64,000 bases of DNA from Ancylobacter defluvii (GTDB lineage Bacteria; Pseudomonadota; Alphaproteobacteria; Rhizobiales; Xanthobacteraceae): the NCBI RefSeq assembly GCF_018390605.1, contig NZ_JAHBGD010000026.1, positions 124,001 through 188,000 on the forward strand. Reading direction: 5' to 3'. Numbering within the stretch: the first letter of the stretch is position 1; each line of letters opens with the position of its first letter. Below are positions 41,849-49,812 of this stretch, in pieces. The notes under the pieces are model-generated. The model saw only the letters and a program-made list of their open reading frames with translations. It ran no database searches and had not been told where the DNA came from. The translations under genes were made by a program, and so were the position numbers.

Positions 41849-42556
41849 TCAGCTCAACGCTTGACGACAGATCTCGAAGAATTCGCCGGCCCAGCCGGCG
41901 ATCAGCGCAAACAGGACCAGCCACACGACGAGCAGGAAGTGCCAGTAAATGGCGCACAGCTCGAGGCCGAGCCGCAGCCTGTCCCGCTCGCCGCGGCCTT
42001 CGTAGCTGCCGAACGCGCGAAACGTGACGCGCGCCAGCGCGACGAGCCCGCCCAGCACGTGCAGCATGTGCAGTCCGGTCATCAGATAGAAGAAGGCATT
42101 GGCGGGATTGGCGGCGAGGAAATAGCCCTCCCCCACCAGTTCGCGCCAGACCACCAGCTGGCCGATGACGAAGGCGAGCGTGAAGACGCCGGCAGCGATC
42201 AGCCCGAAGCGCACGCCATCGAGGTCCGCATGGCGGGATTGCCTCTTGGTCCATTCCAGCGCGGCACCGGCGAGGATGAGCAGGCCGGTGTTGAACCAGA
42301 GCAGCCGCGGCGCCGGCAGCGGCCACCAGTCGGCGGACTGCAGCCGCATCGAATAGGCGCTGATGGAGAGCGCGAACAGCACGCCGGCCACCGCCAGGAA
42401 GATGCCGAGCCCGATCTTCGTCGGCGGCGGGCGTACGCCCGGTAGCTCGTCGATGAAGCCGATCTCCAGCCAGGGCTTGGACATGATCCGCTGCGTCGAC
42501 AGCCACCAGGCGGCGATGACGATGACGATGGCGAGGAAGGCGACGACGATGATCAT
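41849..42556 (-). CDS. coxO: Cytochrome c oxidase subunit III (first copy)
   Basis: The product is 235 aa. The N-terminus has one helix, then GFIDELPGVRPPPTKIGL, and six further helices; the signature ends in YLMTGLHMLHVLGGLVAL and LCAIYWHFLLVVWLVLFALI. Its start overlaps the stop of the subunit I gene (ATGA), showing translational coupling. It is more divergent from standard CtaE than the next gene. Confidence 0.85.
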   Translation of the reverse strand: MIIVVAFLAIVIVIAAWWLSTQRIMSKPWLEIGFIDELPGVRPPPTKIGLGIFLAVAGVLFALSISAYSMRLQSADWWPLPAPRLLWFNTGLLILAGAALEWTKRQSRHADLDGVRFGLIAAGVFTLAFVIGQLVVWRELVGEGYFLAANPANAFFYLMTGLHMLHVLGGLVALARVTFRAFGSYEGRGERDRLRLGLELCAIYWHFLLVVWLVLFALIAGWAGEFFEICRQALS

Positions 42557-44325
42557 GGTGCCCGGCTCGCGATCTCGCCGGCCAGCGGCGGCTGATTCTG
42601 CGGGATGAAGTCCTCCGGCGCGCCGGGGACATTGTAGTCATAGGCCCAGCGGTAGACGATCGGCAGTTCCTTGCCGAAATTGCCGTGCGGCGGCGGCGTC
42701 GCCGAAGTCTGCCATTCGAGCGAGCAGGCGCGCCACGGATTGCCGCCAGCCTCGCGCCCATGGCGCAGGCTCCAGATCAGGTTGAACACGAAGGCGAACT
42801 GCGCCGCCCCGACCAGCAGCGCCGTCACCGTGATGAAGATGTTCAGGTCGTGAGCCGACTGCGGATAGATCGCGGTCTCGCCCATCTCGTAATAGCGCCG
42901 CGGCACGCCCATCAGCCCGAGATAATGCATCGGGAAGAAGATCAGATAGGCACCGAGGAAGGTGACCCAGAAATGCAACTGTCCGAGCGGCACGTTGAGC
43001 AGCCGCCCGGTCACCTTCGGATACCAGTGATACAGGGCGCCGAAGATCACCAGGATCGGTGCCACGCCCATTACCATGTGGAAATGGGCGACGACGAACA
43101 TGGTATCGGACAGCGGCACGTCCACCACCACATTGCCGAGGAACAGCCCCGTCAGCCCGCCATTGACGAAGGTGACGATGAAGGCGAGCGCGAACAGCAT
43201 GGGTACGGTGAGGTGGATGTCCCCGCGCCACAGCGTCAGCACCCAATTATAGACCTTGATCGCGGTCGGTATCGCGATGATCAGGGTGGTGGTCGCGAAG
43301 AAGAACCCGAAATAGGGGTTCATGCCGCTGACATACATGTGGTGCGCCCACACCACGAAACTGAGCGCGCCGATCGCCACGATCGCCCATACCATCATCC
43401 GGTAGCCGAAGATGTTGCGCCGGGCATGGACGCTGATGAGGTCGGAGACGATGCCGAAGGCCGGCAGCGCGACGATATAGACCTCTGGGTGGCCGAAGAA
43501 CCAGAACAGGTGCTGGAACAGGATCGGGCTGCCGCCGCCATAAGGCAGGCGCGCGCCCTGCTCGATGATCTCCGGCATGAAGAAGCTGGTGCCGAGCAGC
43601 CGGTCGAACAGCATCATCACGGCGCCGACGAACAAGGCGGGAAAGGCGAGCAGCGCCATCACGCTGGCGGTGAAGATGCCCCACACGGTGAGCGGCATGC
43701 GCATCAGCGTCATGCCGCGGGTGCGGCCCTGCAGCACGGTGACCACGTAGTTGAGGCCGCCCATGGTGAAGCCGATGATGAAGATCATCAGCGAGACGAG
43801 CATCATGATGATGCCCCAGGCGAGACCCGGCGTGCCGGCGGTAATCGACTGAGGTGGATAGAGCGTCCAGCCGGCGCCTGTCGGCCCGCCCGGCACCGCG
43901 AAGCTGGCGAACAGCACCACGACCGCCAGCAGATAGAACCAGAAGCTCAGCATGTTGGCATAGGGAAACACCATGTCCCGCGCGCCGAGCATCAAGGGGA
44001 TCAGGTAATTGCCGAAGCCGCCGAGGAACAGCGCGGTCAGCACATAGACCACCATCATCATACCGTGCATGGTGATGAGCTGGTAATAGGCATCGGCGTC
44101 GATGAAGGAGAGCGCGCCGGGGAATGCCAGCTGCACTCGCATCAGCCAGGACAGCATCAACGCGACCAGACCGATCGACAGCGCGGTGACGGAATATTGC
44201 ACGGCGATGATCTTCGCGTCCTGGCTGAACACATAATGCGTCACCCAGCTCTTCGGATGGTAGAGCTCGACATCTTCGACTTCGGCGGGCGGCACGCCGC
44301 CCACGCCAAGCGGAACATCGACCAT
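42553..44325 (-). CDS. coxN: Cytochrome c oxidase subunit I
   Basis: The product is 590 aa with twelve helices and extra C-terminal sequence. Heme and copper ligands are visible: His in TMHGMMMVVYV, the CuB/Tyr cross-link block WFFGHPEVYIVALPAFG, paired His in FVVWAHHMYVSGM and the heme a3/a ligands in VVAHFHMVMG. It reduces oxygen to water while pumping protons. The ATG at 44325 has GGAGG six nt upstream; a GTG two codons earlier is too close to it. The gene order II-I-III-III-IV matches the alternative oxidase coxMNOP of Bradyrhizobium. Confidence 0.93.
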   Translation of the reverse strand: MVDVPLGVGGVPPAEVEDVELYHPKSWVTHYVFSQDAKIIAVQYSVTALSIGLVALMLSWLMRVQLAFPGALSFIDADAYYQLITMHGMMMVVYVLTALFLGGFGNYLIPLMLGARDMVFPYANMLSFWFYLLAVVVLFASFAVPGGPTGAGWTLYPPQSITAGTPGLAWGIIMMLVSLMIFIIGFTMGGLNYVVTVLQGRTRGMTLMRMPLTVWGIFTASVMALLAFPALFVGAVMMLFDRLLGTSFFMPEIIEQGARLPYGGGSPILFQHLFWFFGHPEVYIVALPAFGIVSDLISVHARRNIFGYRMMVWAIVAIGALSFVVWAHHMYVSGMNPYFGFFFATTTLIIAIPTAIKVYNWVLTLWRGDIHLTVPMLFALAFIVTFVNGGLTGLFLGNVVVDVPLSDTMFVVAHFHMVMGVAPILVIFGALYHWYPKVTGRLLNVPLGQLHFWVTFLGAYLIFFPMHYLGLMGVPRRYYEMGETAIYPQSAHDLNIFITVTALLVGAAQFAFVFNLIWSLRHGREAGGNPWRACSLEWQTSATPPPHGNFGKELPIVYRWAYDYNVPGAPEDFIPQNQPPLAGEIASRAP

Positions 44326-44355
44326 CGACACCCTCCCTCGGCAAGGTCGCCTTGC

Positions 44356-45189
44356 CTATTGTTGCACCTCGACTTCGCCCTTCTGACCTTTCGTTCCGTC
44401 CTGCTGCGCGACCATCCGCCTCTGCTGGCTATCTAGCCAGACGTCATAGGAAAGCTGCTCCTCGACCACGACCGATCCGCGCATATAGGGATGGCCGGTG
44501 CCGCAGAGTTCCGCGCAGAGGATGTCGAACGTGCCGGTGCGTGTCGGGGTGAGCCAGAAATAGGTGCTGGAGCCCGGCAATATGTCCATCTTGGCCCGGA
44601 ACTCCGGCACGTAGAAATTATGCAGCACATCGGTGGAGCGCAGCACCACCTTGATCGGCTTGCCGATCGGCAGATGAAGATCCTCGCTCTGCACGACGAC
44701 GTCGTCCCGGCCGTCGGGATCGTTCTTGTCCAGTCCAAGCGGATTATCGTCGGCAATACTGTCGATGCTGCTCCTGCCGAGCTTGCCGTCCTTGCCCGGC
44801 AGCCGGAAGCTCCATTGCCATTGCTGGCCGACGATCTCGATCTCTGAGGCGTCCGGCGGAACGGTGATGAAATGGTTCCACACGAACAGGCCGGGCGCCA
44901 GCATGGCCGCGACCCCGAGGCCGGTGATGACGGTGAGGCCGGTTTCGAGCCTGCGGTTCTCCGGCTCGAAAGCCGCCTTATGACCCTCGCGGTGGCGGAA
45001 GCGCCAGACGCAATAAGCCATGAACAGCAACACGGCGACGAAAACGACGCCGGTGATCCAGAAGGTGATGATGATGGTGTCGTCGATATACTGCCAATTC
45101 GACGCGATTGGCGTCCACCACCATGGACTCAGGAAATGAAACAGAACGGAGCCGATGGCCACCAGAACAAGAACCAGGACGACATGCAT
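44356..45189 (-). CDS. coxM: Cytochrome c oxidase subunit II
   Basis: The product is 277 aa. Two helices (about residues 3-22 and 37-60, the latter VVFVAVLLFMAYCVWRFRHR) and a second hydrophobic hairpin precede the cupredoxin domain. The CuA site is complete: His in STDVLHNFYVPEF and CAELCGTGHPYMRG with two Cys, His and Met. An insertion (GKDGKLGRSSIDSIADDNPL) lies in the domain. No C-terminal cytochrome c is fused, so an external c-type cytochrome must donate electrons. It is the first cox gene, 30 bp before subunit I. Confidence 0.92.
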   Translation of the reverse strand: MHVVLVLVLVAIGSVLFHFLSPWWWTPIASNWQYIDDTIIITFWITGVVFVAVLLFMAYCVWRFRHREGHKAAFEPENRRLETGLTVITGLGVAAMLAPGLFVWNHFITVPPDASEIEIVGQQWQWSFRLPGKDGKLGRSSIDSIADDNPLGLDKNDPDGRDDVVVQSEDLHLPIGKPIKVVLRSTDVLHNFYVPEFRAKMDILPGSSTYFWLTPTRTGTFDILCAELCGTGHPYMRGSVVVEEQLSYDVWLDSQQRRMVAQQDGTKGQKGEVEVQQ

Positions 45190-45241
45190 CACATATATCC
45201 TTGGCCGCCGTTCGATCTGCGATCCCCGTTACTGTGCGTTC

Positions 45242-46102
45242 CTATTGGACGACCTTGCGATAGAGATGCCACGTGGCATGACCGAGCACCGGCATCACCA
45301 CGACGAGGCCGACCAGCAGCGGAAGGGAGCCCAGCACCAGCCCGCCGGCGACGATGAAGCCCCAGGTGAGCATGGGCACCGGATTGACCATGAAGGCGCG
45401 GACCGAGGTGCGCACCGCGACCGACACGCCGACCCGATGGTCGAGCAGCAGCGGGAAGGACACGGCGCTTATGGCCAGCACCGCCACCGCGAACAGGAAA
45501 CCGACACCGACGCCGAGCACGATCAGCGCCCAGCCCGGTCTGGTGGTGAAGACCGCGGCGATGAAGGCCGACGCCGATTCCGGCAGCTCGGGGCCCAGCG
45601 TCATCCGATAGATCCCCATCGCCACGAGCAGCCAGACCAGGAAGATGCCGACCAGCAGCAAGCCGAGTTCGATGATGGCGGCGAGCGAGGGCGAGTTGAA
45701 CACGCCGAAGGCATCGGTCCAGGTAACCGATTGGCCCTGCTCACGGCGCCGGCTCATCTCATAGAGCCCGGCGGCGGCAAACGGGCCGATCAACACGAAG
45801 CCGGAGACCAGCGGAAACAGCAAAGGCAGGAGGCCGTTGCCGAGCGTCGCGGCCCCGATCAACAGGCCGGCCAGCGGGTAGATCAGGCAGATGAACATGA
45901 CATCCGTCCGATAGGCGCCGAAGTCGCTGAATCCTCGTATCAGCACATCCTTGAGATCGGCGACGGTGATCCGCCGCACCTGGGGGACGACCAGTCCCGC
46001 TTCTTCCGCTGGGGAATGAAAAGCATGCTCCATCGATCTCACAGCACCGAAGGTGTGCCTGATCTGATCGAAGCTCCATTCAACAGGATTCCGGACCGTC
46101 AT
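45242..46102 (-). CDS. DUF2189 polytopic membrane protein
   Basis: The product is 286 aa with about seven predicted helices. The family blocks are VRRITVADLKDVLIRGFSDF and GPFAAAGLYEMSRRREQG. DUF2189 proteins are often called putative integral membrane proteins near oxidase genes; a role in oxidase assembly is possible. I chose the ATG at 46102 because GGAGG is 7 nt upstream; the ATG two codons earlier is too close. It is upstream of coxM by about 50 bp and likely shares its promoter. Confidence 0.8.
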   Translation of the reverse strand: MTVRNPVEWSFDQIRHTFGAVRSMEHAFHSPAEEAGLVVPQVRRITVADLKDVLIRGFSDFGAYRTDVMFICLIYPLAGLLIGAATLGNGLLPLLFPLVSGFVLIGPFAAAGLYEMSRRREQGQSVTWTDAFGVFNSPSLAAIIELGLLLVGIFLVWLLVAMGIYRMTLGPELPESASAFIAAVFTTRPGWALIVLGVGVGFLFAVAVLAISAVSFPLLLDHRVGVSVAVRTSVRAFMVNPVPMLTWGFIVAGGLVLGSLPLLVGLVVVMPVLGHATWHLYRKVVQ

Positions 46103-46196
46103 CGCCATTCCTCCCGAACGACTTGCCCGAGGAAATATCAGTCGCGATTGGACGCGCCCAAGAAATACAGATCACGGACGTGCCGCGACTATCTGA

Positions 46197-46460
46197 AAGG
46201 CAGTATACGCCGAGCAAATCCTCCTGTCAGCTTGCTTCTATGGCATCAGCGAAAGCAAAATAGGTAAATGGTACTTACCGGCAGATCAGATCGCCAAGAT
46301 CCATTTCCGTCTCGCATCGGTCACGTTGGAAAGCGTCGAGGTGTTACGCTCGACCAAGGTCGCCGCAGCGTGGACGAACTATCTTCGCCGAGCCATATCG
46401 CCGGACCGCGTCAAGACCATCCTGGAAGACATCGAGGTGTCAGATCGCAAGGACCATTAG
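46197..46460 (+). pseudogene. Possible 5'-truncated coding remnant
   Basis: An 88-codon open frame without any good start codon reads QILLSACFYGISESKIGKWY, then LPADQIAKIHFRLASVTLES and WTNYLRRAISPDRVKTILED, ending at TAG. Composition looks protein-like (balanced, amphipathic helices) and differs from shadow frames, but I do not recognise it. It may be the tail of a gene lost when the cox operon and the catabolic cluster were joined. Confidence 0.3.
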
Positions 46461-46521
46461 GGCGGCGTCGTTATCGCTCCCGTCCCCCATGATAGCTCAA
46501 GCACGAGCCACGAAGAGTTAC

Positions 46522-47799
46522 TCACTGCCCGCCCACCGCGGCGAAGAAATCGCGCGGCCCCATCTGGCCGCCCTTCAGAATGATTTCCAGCCCATCGAGC
46601 CATTCATGATCGGTATGCGCGCGGCACAGCGGCGCGCCGGGAACGCAGGCCGCCCGATAGGAAAGTCCCCAGATCGGCAGGGCCCGCACAGCCATGGTCG
46701 AAGTGTCGCCGCCGGCGATGACGAGCCGCGCCGGTCGTGCTTCCTCCAGGATGGCAGCGAGCATCTTGCCGGTGGCCGTCGCCACCGCGCCCGCTTCGAC
46801 GGACAAGCCGTCCGGGCGATCGGTAACCAGCATCACGTCGCCTCGGCCGAGCGCTGCGACTGCCTCGTTCCGCAGGTGCAGGCCGTAAGCCTCGTCGGAC
46901 AGGAGCCGGCCCGGATCAACCGCGAGCCTCGCATAGCTGTGTGTAGCCTCGACCTGGCCGCGCGTAACCGGCGACAGGCTACCGACCAGCGCAAGCACCG
47001 GGCCCTTCGACCGTAGCCCATACGACACGCCTCTATCGACGCCGCTACCGGCAATCTCAGCCCCGACACCGGCGAGGGCGCGGGCGACCGAACTGGGGCC
47101 GACGGCCAGCATCGGCCGTGCGTCCATGCGCGAAGCCACCAGCCGGCCGATCGCCACCAGATCGGCCTCGCGGGCGACATCGAACAGCACGACGCCGGCC
47201 TCGTCCGGCAGATGCATCGTACCGGATGTCTCGTCATGAGTGCGGTAGTCGACCAATCCGACCCGCTCCAGTCCCTGCGCGGCGAAGTGGAGGCGCAGGT
47301 CCGCCTCCGTCATCGGCGTGACGGGGTGCCGGCTCATGGTAGGATGGCGGTCGATGCGATGCACCGTGCCGTCACCGGCCGCGGCGAACAGCTGGCCGAA
47401 CAGGCAATAGCGCCCGAGATTGGGCTGGCCGCCGACGATCGGCACCAGCGGATTGGGAAAAAACGCCCGCAGTGCGGCAACCGCCGCCCCGATGCTGCCG
47501 ACCTGCGGCGCGCTGTCGAAGGTCGAGCAGCATTTATAATGCAGGAGCGCCACACCGGCCGCCGCAAAGAAGCGCCCTGCGGCCTCGAGCTCGCGCGCCA
47601 TGTCGGATGGCGCCATGGTGCGGGTGGCGCCGGCGATGCCGATGGCGTCGAGCGGTCCGGCCGCCGTGAGTTGCTCCGGTGTCGGGAGGCCCAGGAACAG
47701 CAGCGCGCGCCAGCCGCGTTCGGCCAGCGTCGCCAGCGTGTCGGTCGCGCCGGTGAAGTCGTCGCCGTACCAGCCATATCGCGGCGTTGGTGTCGCCAT
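46522..47799 (-). CDS. oiaK: DUF1537-family sugar-acid kinase (3-oxo-isoapionate kinase type)
   Basis: The product is 425 aa, a four-carbon-acid-sugar kinase family protein. The N-terminal substrate domain has YGWYGDDFTGATDTLATLAE and LHYKCCSTFDSAPQVGSIG; the C-terminal nucleotide domain has VLALVGSLSPVTRGQVE and LVIAGGDTSTMAVRAL. In X. autotrophicus and others, the version next to a RuBisCO-like gene is OiaK, which phosphorylates 3-oxo-isoapionate. The start at 47799 gives MATPTPRYGWYGDD; a GTG overlapping the previous stop is the alternative. It is the last gene of the catabolic operon. Confidence 0.75.
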   Translation of the reverse strand: MATPTPRYGWYGDDFTGATDTLATLAERGWRALLFLGLPTPEQLTAAGPLDAIGIAGATRTMAPSDMARELEAAGRFFAAAGVALLHYKCCSTFDSAPQVGSIGAAVAALRAFFPNPLVPIVGGQPNLGRYCLFGQLFAAAGDGTVHRIDRHPTMSRHPVTPMTEADLRLHFAAQGLERVGLVDYRTHDETSGTMHLPDEAGVVLFDVAREADLVAIGRLVASRMDARPMLAVGPSSVARALAGVGAEIAGSGVDRGVSYGLRSKGPVLALVGSLSPVTRGQVEATHSYARLAVDPGRLLSDEAYGLHLRNEAVAALGRGDVMLVTDRPDGLSVEAGAVATATGKMLAAILEEARPARLVIAGGDTSTMAVRALPIWGLSYRAACVPGAPLCRAHTDHEWLDGLEIILKGGQMGPRDFFAAVGGQ

Positions 47800-47807
47800 C
47801 GCCGCTC

Positions 47808-49094
47808 TCACGCCGCCTTGCCGCCGAAGAAGGCCAGCGCCTGGCCGAGTTCGGCATGCGTCCGGGCCGCCTCGTCGAGCGGCACGCCGGCAGCGACCGC
47901 CGCCCAGGCCTGGCGGATGCTCGCCACGCCCGCCTTCGCCCCACCGGGATGGGCGAGGATACCGCCGCCCGCCATGAACAGCAGATCGTCATGGCCGATG
48001 GCGTCCCAGGTCGGCTGCGCCGTGCCGGCCCACTGGCCGGAGGAGAAGGCCGGCAGCACGCGGTCGTCGATTCCCGGCGCGAGAGGGGTCACGCAGTCCT
48101 TCGCCGAGGCGACCACTTCCTCGTCCTCCTGTGCGAACTTGCCCTGCACGCCATGGACATGCATGTGGTCGACGCCGGCGAGCCGCCATAGCACCTGATA
48201 AGCCTGGAAGGAGATGCCGAGCAGGGGATGGCGCGAGAAGGCGCCATAGCCGTTGCGATGGCCGTGCAGCGCGAGATCGGTCGAGCGGCGCAGGGTCTCG
48301 ACGGCCGAGAAGCCGCACCAGTTCAGGCTGGCCATCACGCAGGTGCCGCCCTCGCGGGCCACGAGGTCGGCATGCCGGCGCATGGCATCGGTCTCGTCGG
48401 TTATGTTGAAGGCGACCATGACCTGCTTGCCGGTCCGGTCGGCATGCCGGCGCACCGCCGCCATCACCGCCGGCACGCGCTGCACCAGCGGGGCATGATC
48501 GGGATTGGCCGAGATCTCATCGTCCTTGATGAAGTCGAGGCCGCTCGCGCAGAGATCGGCGACCAGCGTTGCCGTCTCCTCGGCGCTCAGCCCGACATTC
48601 GGCTTGATGATCGAGCCGACCAGCGGCCCGCTTGCGACGCCGGTGAGCGCGCGGGTGCCGGCAATGCCCTGGCGCGGCAACGGGAAGCGCGCGCGATAGC
48701 CGGCCGGCAATGCGAGGCTCTCAAGCCGGAGCCCCGTGACCTCGCCGAGGTCGAACAGATTGCCCGCGACCACGGAGGCCAGCGTCGGCAGGTTCGCCCC
48801 GACATTGGCGGTGGGGAACGAGATCGTCACGCGGGCCCGGCGCCACGGCCCGTCCACGCGCTTGCGCGCCAGCCAGGCGTTGGGCAGGCTCGGCTCGCCG
48901 ACGCTTTCAAATTCGTCGACACGAGTGACGAGCGCGCGGGTCCGGGCACGCAGTTCGTCGGTCTCGCCGGCCACGCGGGTGAAGGTGCCGCTGGACTGCT
49001 CACCGGCCATCACCTCGGCGACCCTGGCCGGATCGAGCGGCGTCTCGATCAGATAGCTCGCGTCGAACCGTTCGGAAAAAGTTTGGATAGACAT
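47808..49094 (-). CDS. oiaX: RuBisCO-like protein (OiaX-type transcarboxylase/hydrolase)
   Basis: The product is 428 aa with the RuBisCO large-subunit fold. Lys164 in SIIKPNVGLS corresponds to the catalytic base, and Lys190-Asp192-Glu193 in LDFIKDDEISANP to the carbamylated metal site; HMHVHGVQGKFAQ and MAGGGILAHPGG are phosphate-binding regions. The KPNVG and ISANP variations exclude true RuBisCO. Its pairing with a DUF1537 kinase is the known OiaX-OiaK module that splits 3-oxo-isoapionate-4-phosphate to 3-phosphoglycerate and glycolate. The ATG at 49094 fits the family; a longer start has no support. Confidence 0.8.
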   Translation of the reverse strand: MSIQTFSERFDASYLIETPLDPARVAEVMAGEQSSGTFTRVAGETDELRARTRALVTRVDEFESVGEPSLPNAWLARKRVDGPWRRARVTISFPTANVGANLPTLASVVAGNLFDLGEVTGLRLESLALPAGYRARFPLPRQGIAGTRALTGVASGPLVGSIIKPNVGLSAEETATLVADLCASGLDFIKDDEISANPDHAPLVQRVPAVMAAVRRHADRTGKQVMVAFNITDETDAMRRHADLVAREGGTCVMASLNWCGFSAVETLRRSTDLALHGHRNGYGAFSRHPLLGISFQAYQVLWRLAGVDHMHVHGVQGKFAQEDEEVVASAKDCVTPLAPGIDDRVLPAFSSGQWAGTAQPTWDAIGHDDLLFMAGGGILAHPGGAKAGVASIRQAWAAVAAGVPLDEAARTHAELGQALAFFGGKAA

Positions 49095-49215
49095 GGGTTT
49101 ACCCTTCGCCGGGTCGTTCCCGGTCAGGCATCGCAAGCCGCTGTCCCGCCGCGGCGGAAACCGGCGGGAATGACATCGTTGGTCTCGGCGGGCCGGGAGG
49201 AAGCCCGGCCTCGCG

Positions 49216-49776
49216 TCATGCCGCCGCCGAGCTGCCGGCCAGCCGGGCGAGGTCGGGGAAGGGCCGCACCGGATCGGTGCCGTCCCAGCTTTCGGACGCT
49301 TCCCGGATCAGGCGGAACATCTCGCCCTTCGGACCGGCGACCTCCGACAGCTCGATCACCGTCCCCGGATGATAATGGGTGTCGAAATAGACGAACCGGC
49401 CGCGCTCGCCGACCTCGCCGCTCATGACGGGGGTAAAGCCCTGCACCAGCAGCCGCTCAAGATCGGCGTCGTAGTCCGACGTCCAGTAGGCAACGTGCTG
49501 CAGGCCGGTGAGGCCGGCATCGGTGAAATCCCTGTACATGGACGGCACGTCGTTGCGGCACTGGATCAGCTCGATCTGCAGCGGCCCGGAATTGGCCAGC
49601 GCCACCGAGTTGTGCGGCTCGTAGAGATCGCCCTTATAGCGATAGTTCCGGATCGGAACCCTTGGATTGTAGAAGAAGGGACCGATGCCGAGCACCCGGC
49701 TCCAGTAATCCATCGCCGCCTCGATATCCGGGACGACGTAGCCGGCCTGACGAATCTGGCCAAAGAAGCGGCTCAT
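49216..49776 (-). CDS. VOC-family (glyoxalase/dioxygenase fold) protein
   Basis: The product is 186 aa and has two VOC half-domains: FFGQIRQAGYVVPDIEAAMD with LGIGPFFYN, and GLQHVAYWTSDYDADLERLL with GTVIELSEVAG. A possible metal triad is His in LQHVAYW, His in FDTHYHPG and Glu in VIELSE. Members of this group include lyases and isomerases of small oxo acids. It sits between the TRAP transporter and the RuBisCO-like gene, about 120 bp from the latter, so it probably acts on the same catabolic intermediate; it is not part of the published OiaK/OiaX module. Confidence 0.8.
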   Translation of the reverse strand: MSRFFGQIRQAGYVVPDIEAAMDYWSRVLGIGPFFYNPRVPIRNYRYKGDLYEPHNSVALANSGPLQIELIQCRNDVPSMYRDFTDAGLTGLQHVAYWTSDYDADLERLLVQGFTPVMSGEVGERGRFVYFDTHYHPGTVIELSEVAGPKGEMFRLIREASESWDGTDPVRPFPDLARLAGSSAAA

Positions 49777-49812
49777 GGGATGCGTTCTCTTGCTGTGAGA
49801 TAAAGAGGAGGA

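Noticed and set aside
42685-44436. 583-codon plus-strand frame opposite coxN
   Set aside because: Charged His/Glu/Arg-rich shadow of the subunit I gene.
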